This document shows, one piece after another, positions 47,930 to 56,274 of a DNA stretch of 64,000 bases; position 1 is the stretch's first letter, and each line of letters starts with the position of its first letter. Position numbers and translations under genes: made by a program. The DNA lies in the NCBI GenBank assembly GCA_018380885.1, contig JAGZSY010000026.1, positions 67,506-131,505 of the forward strand. Direction: 5' to 3'. The notes beneath the pieces are model-generated. The model saw only the letters and a list, made by a program, of their open reading frames with translations, ran no database searches and was not told where the DNA came from. This DNA is from Enterocloster asparagiformis. GTDB lineage: Bacteria > Bacillota > Clostridia > Lachnospirales > Lachnospiraceae.

Positions 47930-49753
47930 ATGTTGGAGTATTCGATGTTGTATCCCAGCCAGACCGCGACCAGGAGAGTGACCGGTATGGACGGTATGTG
48001 GAAATTTTGTCTGGACCCGGAGGGGAGAGGGACAGAAGCGGGGTGGACGCAGGGAATTCCGGGGAAAGAGCTGATCCCGGTTCCGGCCAGCTTCCAGGAT
48101 TTCTACACGGACAAGGACATCCGGGAGTACGCGGGCGATATGTGGTATGAGACGGAGGTGTTCATCCCGGAGGAGTACAGGGGGCGCTATGTAGGCATCC
48201 GCTTCGGCTGCGCCACCCACAGGGCCGAGGTCTATGTAAACGGCATCCACGTGGCGTCGCACACCGGCGGATTCCTGCCCTTTACGGCGGATATCACCCA
48301 GGCGGCTAAGTATCAGGCCATGAACAGGGTGGTGGTGCTGGTCAACAACGAGCTGAGCGAGACCAACATCCCATGCGGGACGACCCAGGTGCTCTCCAAT
48401 GGAAAGAAAATGAACCGCCCCTACTTTGATTTCTTCAACTATTCCGGCCTGCAGCGCCCGGTAAAGCTGGTGGCTTATCCCAGGGAATATGTATTCGATT
48501 TTGCGGTCAGCCACAAAATCTGCGGCGCGGATGCCCAGGTGAGCTATGAGGTGACGACCACCGGAGATCACCAGGTCAGCGTGACGGCCTACGACGAGGA
48601 GGGCAGGGAGGCCGGGCACAGCCTGGGAAAAACGGGCGTGCTGGAGATCAAGGGCGTGCGTTTATGGCAGGTCCGCAGCGCCTATCTCTACACCTTTGTG
48701 GTGCGGATCACGGATGGGGACAGGCTGGTGGACGAGTACCGGGAGGAGATCGGCATCCGCACGGTGGAAGTTAAGGGAACGGAGATACTGGTCAATGGAA
48801 GGCCGGTCTACTTAAAGGGCTTCGGCAAACACGAGGACAGCGATATCGTGGGCAGGGGCTTCAACATAGGCGTGATGAAGCGGGATTTCGAGTGCATGAA
48901 ATGGATCGGGGCCAATTCCTTTAGAACCTCCCACTATCCCTACAGCGAGGAGATTTACCAGATGGCGGACCGGGAGGGCTTCCTGGTGATCGACGAGGTG
49001 CCGGCGGTGGGGCTGTTTGAGAGCCTGATGAATTTCATGGAAGCCTCCACCGGCAAGCGGACCGCGTTTTTCCAGAAGGACACCACGCCCCTCCTGCTGG
49101 CCAACCATCTGCGGGCGGTGGAGGAGATGATCGCCAGGGACAAGAACCACGCCTGCGTCATCGCCTGGAGCCTGCTCAACGAACCGGAGACAACGGACGA
49201 GTCGGCGGTGCCCTACTTTGAGCAGGTCTTTGCCCGCGCCAGGGAGCTGGACCCGCAGAAGCGCCCCAGAACCTACGCCATGATCATGAACTCCCTGCCC
49301 GACACCTGCAAGTGCTACCATCTGGCCGATATCATTTCCTTAAACCGCTATTACGGCTGGTACATGAAGGGCGGATACGAGATGTGCGATGCGGAGGCGG
49401 CCTTCCGGGCGGAGATGGACAAATGGGCCGAAAAAGGCCTGGACCGCCCCTTTATCTTTACCGAGTACGGCGCGGACACCTACAGCGGGGAGCACAAGCT
49501 GCCCTCGGTTATGTGGAGCCAGGAGTACCAGATCGAGTACCTTGAAATGTGCCACCGGGTGTTTGACTCCTACGAGTTTGTCCGCGGCGAGCAGGTGTGG
49601 AATTTTGCGGACTTCCAGACCACGGAAGGTATTATGCGGGTGAACGGCAACAAAAAGGGAATTTTTACCAGACAACGCCAGCCAAAGGATGCGGCCTTCT
49701 TCTACAAGAAACGCTGGGAAAGCCTGCCGCTGTCCTATAAGAGCAGGCGCTAG
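47930..49753 (+). CDS. uidA: Beta-glucuronidase (GH2)
   Basis: A 607-residue GH2 enzyme with sugar-binding, immunoglobulin-like and TIM-barrel domains in order. The acid/base Glu418 sits in LLNEPETTDES and the nucleophile Glu512 in FTEYGADT, each displaced by a constant few residues from the E. coli enzyme. The NxK pair that recognises the glucuronate carboxylate is present (NGNKKGIFTRQRQPK, Asn574/Lys576). No signal peptide is seen, so it is cytoplasmic and depends on the symporter encoded next. AGGAGG precedes the ATG. The loop after the active site (SLMNFMEASTGKR) is longer than minimal; gut enzymes with such loops process drug glucuronides. Confidence 0.95.
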   Translation: MLEYSMLYPSQTATRRVTGMDGMWKFCLDPEGRGTEAGWTQGIPGKELIPVPASFQDFYTDKDIREYAGDMWYETEVFIPEEYRGRYVGIRFGCATHRAEVYVNGIHVASHTGGFLPFTADITQAAKYQAMNRVVVLVNNELSETNIPCGTTQVLSNGKKMNRPYFDFFNYSGLQRPVKLVAYPREYVFDFAVSHKICGADAQVSYEVTTTGDHQVSVTAYDEEGREAGHSLGKTGVLEIKGVRLWQVRSAYLYTFVVRITDGDRLVDEYREEIGIRTVEVKGTEILVNGRPVYLKGFGKHEDSDIVGRGFNIGVMKRDFECMKWIGANSFRTSHYPYSEEIYQMADREGFLVIDEVPAVGLFESLMNFMEASTGKRTAFFQKDTTPLLLANHLRAVEEMIARDKNHACVIAWSLLNEPETTDESAVPYFEQVFARARELDPQKRPRTYAMIMNSLPDTCKCYHLADIISLNRYYGWYMKGGYEMCDAEAAFRAEMDKWAEKGLDRPFIFTEYGADTYSGEHKLPSVMWSQEYQIEYLEMCHRVFDSYEFVRGEQVWNFADFQTTEGIMRVNGNKKGIFTRQRQPKDAAFFYKKRWESLPLSYKSRR

Positions 49754-49768
49754 GGAGGAGATGATCGT

Positions 49769-51181
49769 ATGGGGGACAACCGCGGCGCGCAGAGGCCCTT
49801 TGGCCTGCGCGATAAAATCGGCTATATGTTCGGGGATTTCGGCAACGATTTCACCTTTATATTTGCCAGCTCCTTTCTGATGGTGTTCTACACCGAGGTG
49901 CTGGGAATCAGCGGCAAGGCGGTGGGCACGCTGTTTCTGGTGGCCAGGTTTGTGGACGCGTTTACGGATGTGACCATGGGGCGCATCGTGGACTCGGTAA
50001 AACCGTCCAGGGACGGCCGCTTCCGCTGCTGGCTGCGCAGAATGTGCGGCCCGGTGGCCCTGGCCAGCTTTCTCATGTATCAGTCCGCCGTGGCCGGGGC
50101 GCCCATGGGGTTGAAAAGGGTGTATATGTACGTGACCTATCTGCTGTGGGGCAGCGTGTTTTACACGTCCATCAATATTCCCTACGGCTCCATGGCCTCG
50201 GCCATTACCTCAGACCCGGACCAGAGAACGGCATTGTCCACCTTCCGAACCATCGGGGCCACCCTGGCCGGTCTGGTGATCGGCGTGGTCACGCCCCTTT
50301 TGATCTACACCACCGACGCCCAGGGCAACCAGGTGGTGAGGGGCGGCAGCACGTTCACGGTCATAGCGGGCGTGTTCGCCATTTGCGCGGTGCTGTGCTA
50401 CATTATCTGCTACAAGCTGACCACCGAGCGGGTGCCCTATGAGCGGGACCCGAACAAACGGCAGGTGACGTTAAAGGAGACGGTATCGGCGATCTTTACC
50501 AGCAGGGCGCTGCTGGGAATCATCGGGGCGGCCATCTTCCTGATGCTGAGCCAGCTGCTGATCGGCAGCATGAACAATTATCTCTATCCCAAATATTTCA
50601 ACAATGCGGCCGGTATCTCCATCTACACCATGATCACCACCTTCAGCATGCTGGTGATCGTGGCTCCGATGAGCGTTAAGCTCAGCAGCCGGTTCGGCAA
50701 ACGGGAGACGGCCACAGCGGGGATGCTGGTGTCCGGCCTGATGTTCCTGCTGCTGTACTTCCTGCACATCCAGAACATGTGGCTGTTTTTGGGCCTGACC
50801 GTTCTCGGATATCTGGGGCTGGGGTATTTCAACACTGTGATCTGGGCGAATATCACGGATGTGATCGACGACCAGGAGGTGAAAACCGGAAAGCGTGAGG
50901 ACGGCACCGTGTACGCGGTCTACTCCTTTGCCCGGAAGGTGGGGCAGGCCCTGGCAGGAGGCGTGGGCGGCTGGGCGCTGAGCCTGATCGGCTATGAGTC
51001 CGCCGCCACCGTGCAGACCCAGCAGGTGATCGACGGGATCTACACCACCGCCACCCTGGTGCCGGCCATCGGATTTCTGATCGTGGCGTTTTTCCTCTGG
51101 TTCGTCTATCCTCTGGGCAAGAAGAGGGTGGAGGCCAATGTGGAGGCGTTGAAACAGCGTCGCGGCGAAAACGCGCAGTAA
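49769..51181 (+). CDS. uidB: GPH-family glucuronide:cation symporter
   Basis: A 470-residue transporter with twelve membrane helices. The N-terminal GYMFGDFGNDFTFIFASSFLMVFYTEVLGI is the GPH (MelB/UidB/XynB) signature with cation-binding aspartates, followed by RFVDAFTDVTMGRIVDS. It should bring in glucuronides with sodium or protons for the neighbouring beta-glucuronidase. It starts 15 bases after the uidA stop with GGAGGAG, so the two are cotranscribed, and is followed by a terminator. Confidence 0.92.
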   Translation: MGDNRGAQRPFGLRDKIGYMFGDFGNDFTFIFASSFLMVFYTEVLGISGKAVGTLFLVARFVDAFTDVTMGRIVDSVKPSRDGRFRCWLRRMCGPVALASFLMYQSAVAGAPMGLKRVYMYVTYLLWGSVFYTSINIPYGSMASAITSDPDQRTALSTFRTIGATLAGLVIGVVTPLLIYTTDAQGNQVVRGGSTFTVIAGVFAICAVLCYIICYKLTTERVPYERDPNKRQVTLKETVSAIFTSRALLGIIGAAIFLMLSQLLIGSMNNYLYPKYFNNAAGISIYTMITTFSMLVIVAPMSVKLSSRFGKRETATAGMLVSGLMFLLLYFLHIQNMWLFLGLTVLGYLGLGYFNTVIWANITDVIDDQEVKTGKREDGTVYAVYSFARKVGQALAGGVGGWALSLIGYESAATVQTQQVIDGIYTTATLVPAIGFLIVAFFLWFVYPLGKKRVEANVEALKQRRGENAQ

Positions 51182-51199
51182 ACCATCCAAACTGAATGC

Positions 51200-51239
51200 A
51201 GGGCTGAGACCGTGTCGTGGTTTCAGCCCTGTATTTTTG
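51200..51239 (+). terminator. Terminator of the beta-glucuronidase operon
   Basis: Twelve-base arms AGGGCTGAGACC (51200-51211) and GGTTTCAGCCCT (51219-51230) with one wobble pair are followed by GTATTTTTG. Confidence 0.9.
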
Positions 51240-51660
51240 CGGTTACGGGCCAGCCTTTTGCCTCTGTGCCGGAGGGTGAAGGGCGGGACCTTGTGGCCGG
51301 CCGGGCCCGCCGGCCGGAGCGCATCTCCTGAGCCTGGAGGGCAGATGGCGCGCGGGCTGTGCGCGCCGGAGGATGAAGAGGGCAGGGAGAAGGGGCGGCG
51401 TAACGCCCGCCGTCCCGCGGTACTGCGCGCAAACAGTTGAAAGAATACAGATTTGTGATAAAATGGAGAGATAGAGTAAAGCCTTGCCGGAAGGGACCGG
51501 GACGGCGGGGAGGATACGGAACCGGCGGACATGCGCAAAGGGGGCCGCAGACGGCGGCGGGCCTGAGTTTGACAGCCGCGGAAGGCGATGTGAAAACGCA
51601 CGCTTGCACGCTGCGATGCGCTTTAACGGCGGGCAGCCGGAATGAGGGGGGCCGTGACAG
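51240..51660. other. Intergenic region before the solute-binding gene
   Basis: No gene is supported. It contains a GC-rich perfect hairpin, GGCCGGC (51295-51301) and GCCGGCC (51309-51315), and a promoter at 51437-51464. About 190 bases of leader separate that promoter from the next start; no riboswitch was recognised. Confidence 0.6.
51437..51464 (+). promoter_or_regulatory. Promoter of the solute-binding/kinase operon
   Basis: TTGAAA (51437-51442) and TAAAAT (51459-51464) are spaced 16 bases, with TG at the extended -10 position. Confidence 0.65.
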
Positions 51661-52986
51661 ATGGGCAAAAAAATTACAGTACAACGTTTTGCAGCCGCTG
51701 CGGCTCTGGCGGCCGCGCTGCTGGGCGCTTCCGGCTGTGCGGCCGGGCGCGTGGCCGGTCCGGAGACCGCGGCCGTTGCCGGGGAAACGGACGACGGTCG
51801 GGGGCAGAAGCAGGGGAGGACGATCACCGTGTGGGGGCGGGAGTCCGATCTGGGCCGCAGCTACATGGCGAAGGCGTTTGCGCGCTACGAGGAGCTTACG
51901 GGGAATACGGTCAGGACCGTGGCGGTGGCTCCGGAACAGATGGTGGGGGAGGTGCGAAGCGCCCTTGCGGATGAGGATTCCGGTCTGGACCTGCTGCTTT
52001 ACTACGGTGGAGTCAACTTAGATCCCTTTGACCCGGATGAGAATTTCTACGATTTCAGCAATGCACCGTGGGTGGACGATCTGACGGACGTATCCATCAA
52101 CCAGTCCATTTACCACGGAAAGGTCATCGGTCTCCCGCACTGGGAGGCGTCGGTGTCCGGGACGCTCTACAACAAAAGAATTTTCCAAAAACTGGGAATC
52201 AAAGTCCCGCGGACCCAGGAGGAATTTCTGCAGGCATGCGGGACGCTGCTGGACAACGGGGTGATTCCGCTGTATCTTCCCTGCGGATCCCCGACTATGC
52301 TGCTCTATCAGTTCCCGCTGGATACCATTGTGCAGGATAAGGAAGTGCTGGAGGCGGTCAACAAAGGCCTGATCGGTTACCGCGATCTGCCGGAGATGCA
52401 CGCCGTGGTGGAGTGGTATTGCCGGATGGCCCGCCAGGGCTATCTGGGCGGCAGCTACCGGGAAAACGACTGGGACGGCATGGACGCCGCTTTAAAGAGC
52501 GGGGATTACGCCATGATGCTCTGCTGGGATACCTGGCTCTACACGGATTTTACGGGAAATGCCGACGATTTCGGCCTGATGCCCGCCTTTGTGGGCGTGC
52601 CGGACCAGGGGACCTTTGAGGGGCCCAACCTGTCGCTGCTCATGGTGAACCGGCATGGGGACCAGGTGGACGAAGCGCTGGAGCTGGTGGCCTTCATGGC
52701 CGATCCCGTCAACTACAATTACGCTTTTGAGGACATCTACACGGCCCCTGTGTTCAAGCAGCAGAGGGCCAGCATATCCACGCCCCAGTATGTGGAGGCG
52801 GCCGGCTGGATTGAGGAGCGCTACAGCGATTCCATCGCCTGGCTGCGGATTAAGGGGTTCTCACAGTCCGACGCGGTGTGCATCCTCGGGTGCATGGAGG
52901 ACGGCGGGGACGGAGCGGTGGAGAAGTGTCTGGTGGAGATGGACGCCATGAGGATAAAACGGGCAAAACTGTGCCCGCAAAACTGA
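51661..52986 (+). CDS. Extracellular solute-binding lipoprotein (family 1)
   Basis: A 441-residue lipoprotein (signal ALAAALLGASGC, cleavage before the cysteine). The rest is a sugar-type binding fold: RTITVWGRESDLGRSYMAKAFARYEELTG, DLLLYYGG, and the family's GLPHWEASVSGTLYNKRIFQKLGI segment. No permease or ATPase gene is near, so it is not a normal transporter component. It is followed after 19 bases by a hybrid histidine kinase, suggesting that the two form a sensory pair in which the binding protein presents ligand to the kinase. Start chosen from GGGGGG before the ATG. Confidence 0.85.
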   Translation: MGKKITVQRFAAAAALAAALLGASGCAAGRVAGPETAAVAGETDDGRGQKQGRTITVWGRESDLGRSYMAKAFARYEELTGNTVRTVAVAPEQMVGEVRSALADEDSGLDLLLYYGGVNLDPFDPDENFYDFSNAPWVDDLTDVSINQSIYHGKVIGLPHWEASVSGTLYNKRIFQKLGIKVPRTQEEFLQACGTLLDNGVIPLYLPCGSPTMLLYQFPLDTIVQDKEVLEAVNKGLIGYRDLPEMHAVVEWYCRMARQGYLGGSYRENDWDGMDAALKSGDYAMMLCWDTWLYTDFTGNADDFGLMPAFVGVPDQGTFEGPNLSLLMVNRHGDQVDEALELVAFMADPVNYNYAFEDIYTAPVFKQQRASISTPQYVEAAGWIEERYSDSIAWLRIKGFSQSDAVCILGCMEDGGDGAVEKCLVEMDAMRIKRAKLCPQN

Positions 52987-53005
52987 GGAAAAGAAGGTGG
53001 CGCAC

Positions 53006-55450
53006 ATGAAAAAATCAGGCAGAAACCGGGTGTATTTCCCCTTTGTACCGGTGGCGCTGCTGTGTATCATCATTGTGTTCGGTTTGCTCTTTTTCAGCTA
53101 TATCCGGAATTTTAACCAGACCCTGGAGGAGGAGAACAGGTCCCGCCTGTCCGAGGTGTCCGGTTATATTGCGCATTATATGGAAAAAACGCTGTCCGAA
53201 CAGCAGCTCCAGCTCCAGGTGCTGGCCTCCACTGTCTCCCGGGTCAGGAGCCGGGAAATACAGGTGGAGTATCTGGGGGAGATGGCCGGGCAGTTGGGGC
53301 TTGAGTATATCGGAATCGCCGGGCCGGATGGGATTTTGAACGCCCAGGCCCTGCCGGGCCCCAGGGATGTGTCCGGGGAGGCCTTTTTTACGGCTGCCGC
53401 AAAGGGGGAGCCCTATGTCTCGGACCCGACCAGGCAGATTTTTTACGACCGCGCGGTGGGCGGCGTGGTTCTCTCCGTTCCCGTGCCCCAAAATCCGGGG
53501 ACCGTGCTGGCGGCCATGGTCAGCACGGCCAAGCTGGGGGAGGACGTGCGGGTGGACGGCTTTGACGGCGAGGGCTACTCCTACATCATAGACGCCTCCG
53601 GCAACCTGGTGCTTCACGCCAGGAGCATGGAGTACAACAACCTGTTCCAGGTTCTGGAGAACATGAAGTTCGCCTCCGGCTACAGCCTGGCGGCCGTGGA
53701 GGACGACATCCGGCAGCGCCGGGAGGGCATGGCCTCCTACTATGACTTCGGAATTGAGAAATACGCCTATTACCGGCCCATGGGGATCAACGGGTGGACC
53801 GTGGTCAGCACGGTGCCGGCCGGCGTGATTACCAAGCGCACCGCCGTGCTGTCCCGGAACCTGGCCAAGCTGTGCGCCGGCGCCCTGCTGCTCCTTCTGT
53901 CCTTACTGACCGCGTTGTACGCCATGTCCCTGCGCATGGAGAGCAGAAGGCGGGAAAATCAGGCCAAATCCGCATTCCTGGCCAACATGAGCCATGATAT
54001 GCGCACGCCCATGAACGCCATCATGGGCATGGCCGCCATTGCCGCTAACCACGCCGTGGAGCCTGATACGGTGCGGGAGTGCCTGAAAAAGATCGATATA
54101 TCCAGCCGCCATCTGCTGGGGCTGATCAACGATATCCTGGATATGGCGCGGATTGAGAGCGGCAGGATGGAGCTTCACGGAGGCGGATTTTTTCTGCCGG
54201 ACACCTTTGAGACAGTGGTCAGCATCATCTATCCGCTGGTGAAGGCCAGGGGGCAGCATTTTTCCATCCGCCTCCACGGTGTGCGCCACGAATATCTGTG
54301 GGGCGACGATCTGCGGCTGAACCAGATTTTCATCAACATCCTGACAAACGCCGTCAAATTCACCCCGGAGGGCGGGCAAATCGCGGTGGATGTGGAGGAG
54401 CTGGACGGGGACGGAGGTGAGAACGCCAGGTTTTGCTTTACCTTTGCGGACAGCGGAATCGGCATGAAGCAGGAATTTTTAAAGAACATCTTTTCCGCCT
54501 TCACCAGAGAGCGGGACAGCCGGGTGGACAAGATCGAGGGCAGCGGCCTGGGCATGGCCATCACAAAACGGATTGTGGATCTGATGGGTGGAACCATCGG
54601 CGTGGAGAGCCGGGAGGGGGCCGGAACCACCTTTACCGTGACCCTGCCCTTTCATATCCAGGCCGGGCCGGAGCAGGGGCTTGTACCGCGGTTTTCCTCG
54701 GTCCTGCTGGTCGGCGGGGACGCGGGACAGTGGGAGGCTGCGGAAGCGGTATTCGCCCGGTGGGGCGTGGCGTCCGGCCGGGCGGCGGACATTCCATCGG
54801 CTGTGAACCTGCTGGAGGCGGAGCCGGGATTTGACGCCGTGCTCATCGACCGGGATTGCCTGGACAGCGGGGACTGGTCCTTAAGCGGCTTTGACGGCGT
54901 GGCGGCGCTGGCGGCTTACGACTGGAGCGACATACGGTCCCTGGCGGCCGGCAGGGGAATCCGCAGCTTTGTGCCCAAACCGCTGTTTCGGACCTCCCTG
55001 GAGCGGTTCCTGGGCGCTGACCCAGGCACAAAGGCGCTGGAAAACGCAGCCCCGGCAAGCTATAATTTTGCGGGAAAGCGCATCCTGGTGGCGGAGGACA
55101 ACGATCTGAACATGGAGATTATCCGGCAAATCCTGGAGGAGACCGGCGCCGAGGTGCGCTGCGCGCGGGACGGGGAGGCGTGCGTGCGCCTGTTTGAACA
55201 ATCACCGGAAGGCAGCGTCGACCTGATCCTCATGGACATTCAGATGCCGGTGTTGGACGGCTGCGGCGCGGCCCGCCGTATCCGCGCGCTGGGACGGGCG
55301 GACGCGGGCACGCCCATCTTTGCCACCAGCGCCAACGCTTACGACGAGGATATCAGCGCGGCAATGGAAGCGGGAATGACAGGCTACCTGACAAAACCCA
55401 TCGACATGCAGGTATGGCTCAGCGAAATCGCCCGGTGTCTGGCGGGATGA
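53006..55450 (+). CDS. Hybrid sensor histidine kinase/response regulator
   Basis: An 814-residue kinase. TM1 (VPVALLCIIIVFGLLFFSYI) and TM2 (LAKLCAGALLLLLSLLTALYAM) bracket a dCACHE sensor. The core has SHDMRTPMNAIMGMA (H-box), NQIFINILTNAVKFTP (N-box), FADSGIGM and GSGLGMAITKRI. A first receiver-like region (SSVLLVGGDAGQWEAAEAVF) lacks the acidic phosphoacceptor site and is degenerate. The last receiver is intact: ILVAEDNDLNM, LILMDIQMPVLDG, FATSAN, TKP. The ATG at 53,006 has AAGGTGG 7 bases upstream. It is coupled to the solute-binding gene; no separate response regulator is encoded, so output must pass through its own receiver or an unlinked partner. Confidence 0.9.
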   Translation: MKKSGRNRVYFPFVPVALLCIIIVFGLLFFSYIRNFNQTLEEENRSRLSEVSGYIAHYMEKTLSEQQLQLQVLASTVSRVRSREIQVEYLGEMAGQLGLEYIGIAGPDGILNAQALPGPRDVSGEAFFTAAAKGEPYVSDPTRQIFYDRAVGGVVLSVPVPQNPGTVLAAMVSTAKLGEDVRVDGFDGEGYSYIIDASGNLVLHARSMEYNNLFQVLENMKFASGYSLAAVEDDIRQRREGMASYYDFGIEKYAYYRPMGINGWTVVSTVPAGVITKRTAVLSRNLAKLCAGALLLLLSLLTALYAMSLRMESRRRENQAKSAFLANMSHDMRTPMNAIMGMAAIAANHAVEPDTVRECLKKIDISSRHLLGLINDILDMARIESGRMELHGGGFFLPDTFETVVSIIYPLVKARGQHFSIRLHGVRHEYLWGDDLRLNQIFINILTNAVKFTPEGGQIAVDVEELDGDGGENARFCFTFADSGIGMKQEFLKNIFSAFTRERDSRVDKIEGSGLGMAITKRIVDLMGGTIGVESREGAGTTFTVTLPFHIQAGPEQGLVPRFSSVLLVGGDAGQWEAAEAVFARWGVASGRAADIPSAVNLLEAEPGFDAVLIDRDCLDSGDWSLSGFDGVAALAAYDWSDIRSLAAGRGIRSFVPKPLFRTSLERFLGADPGTKALENAAPASYNFAGKRILVAEDNDLNMEIIRQILEETGAEVRCARDGEACVRLFEQSPEGSVDLILMDIQMPVLDGCGAARRIRALGRADAGTPIFATSANAYDEDISAAMEAGMTGYLTKPIDMQVWLSEIARCLAG

Positions 55451-55704
55451 AAGCATTTTGATTTTCCCTTCCGGCGGACAAAAAATTCCGGCCCTGCGGA
55501 GAAAAATAATGTCCCCCTGCGTTTATATTAATAGAGAGCAATACAACATAATCGCGGTTATTGCATATGCTCACGGACGGAGGGGAGTGGTGCGAAAAAA
55601 GCGTAAAGTGACGGATCGTATGCGGTATAAGATTTTTTGATCATGGAAATAATGAACAGAGCCTGTGTGATGGGAGATATTTTCCCATTCCATAAAAAAT
55701 CCGG
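55451..55704. other. Intergenic region between the kinase and rpsO
   Basis: No gene with family-like sequence or ribosome site was found. An open frame at about 55,458-55,640 has no homology-like features. A short inverted repeat (GGGAGATATTTTCCC, about 55,666-55,686) occurs before the rpsO promoter. Confidence 0.5.
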
Positions 55705-55733
55705 TTTACAACCGAATCGGAGTGTGCTATACT
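55705..55733 (+). promoter_or_regulatory. Promoter of rpsO
   Basis: TTTACA (55705-55710) and TATACT (55728-55733) spaced 17 bases, a near-consensus promoter. Confidence 0.85.
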
Positions 55734-55739
55734 GAGTCG

Positions 55740-55825
55740 GTATGAAATAACGCCGATGCCCGGTTGCCCGGTGACTCCAGCCGACGGCCTGGTTTACGGT
55801 GAGACTAATTTTATTTAAGGAGGAA
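55740..55825 (+). promoter_or_regulatory. rpsO leader, possible S15 autoregulatory RNA
   Basis: About 90 bases of leader contain GGTGACTCCAGCCGACGGCC (about 55,770-55,790), which could form part of the three-way junction that Firmicutes S15 binds to repress its own translation. This is a proposal from general similarity, not a confirmed match. Confidence 0.5.
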
Positions 55826-55830
55826 ACATC

Positions 55831-56097
55831 ATGATTTCTAAGGAAAAGAAAGCACAGATCATCGCGGAGTACGGCCGCAAGCCTGGGGATACCGGCTCAC
55901 CGGAGGTGCAGATCGCAATCCTGACCGCCAGAATTGCAGAGCTGACCCAGCACTTACAGGACAACAAGAAGGACCATCACTCCAGAAGAGGACTTCTGAT
56001 GATGGTTGGACAGAGAAGAGGACTTCTGGACTACTTAAAGAAGACCGACCTGGAAGGCTATCGTGCTTTAATTGAGAAATTAGGCATCAGAAAGTAA
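55831..56097 (+). CDS. rpsO: 30S ribosomal protein S15
   Basis: An 88-residue protein, the standard S15 length, with the diagnostic [36 protein letters not shown] and [12 protein letters not shown] segments. It binds 16S rRNA early in assembly of the small subunit. TTTAAGGAGG precedes the ATG. It is followed by a terminator and then by pnp, the same order as in E. coli and most Firmicutes. Confidence 0.98.
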   Translation: MISKEKKAQIIAEYGRKPGDTGSPEVQIAILTARIAELTQHLQDNKKDHHSRRGLLMMVGQRRGLLDYLKKTDLEGYRALIEKLGIRK

Positions 56098-56108
56098 TTT
56101 CAGAAGTT

Positions 56109-56142
56109 AGGGTGGAGTTTTTCAGAGCTCCACCCTATATTT
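56109..56142 (+). terminator. Terminator between rpsO and pnp
   Basis: Perfect 9-base arms AGGGTGGAG (56109-56117) and CTCCACCCT (56128-56136) followed by ATATTTG. The T tract is weak, so partial read-through into pnp is possible. Confidence 0.75.
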
Positions 56143-56274
56143 GCATTCTCTCTGGCAGAGGAATCACCCCGAGACCGCTGATGTGGCCGTAAAACGGCGA
56201 TTTGCGGACAGATCAGTAGTTTCGGCGTCTTCTGCCAGTGTATGATATGATTTTAATGAAAAGGAGATAACCAT

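Noticed and set aside
55458..55640. Sixty-codon open frame upstream of rpsO
   Set aside because: No ribosome site, no domain, and composition of random intergenic sequence.
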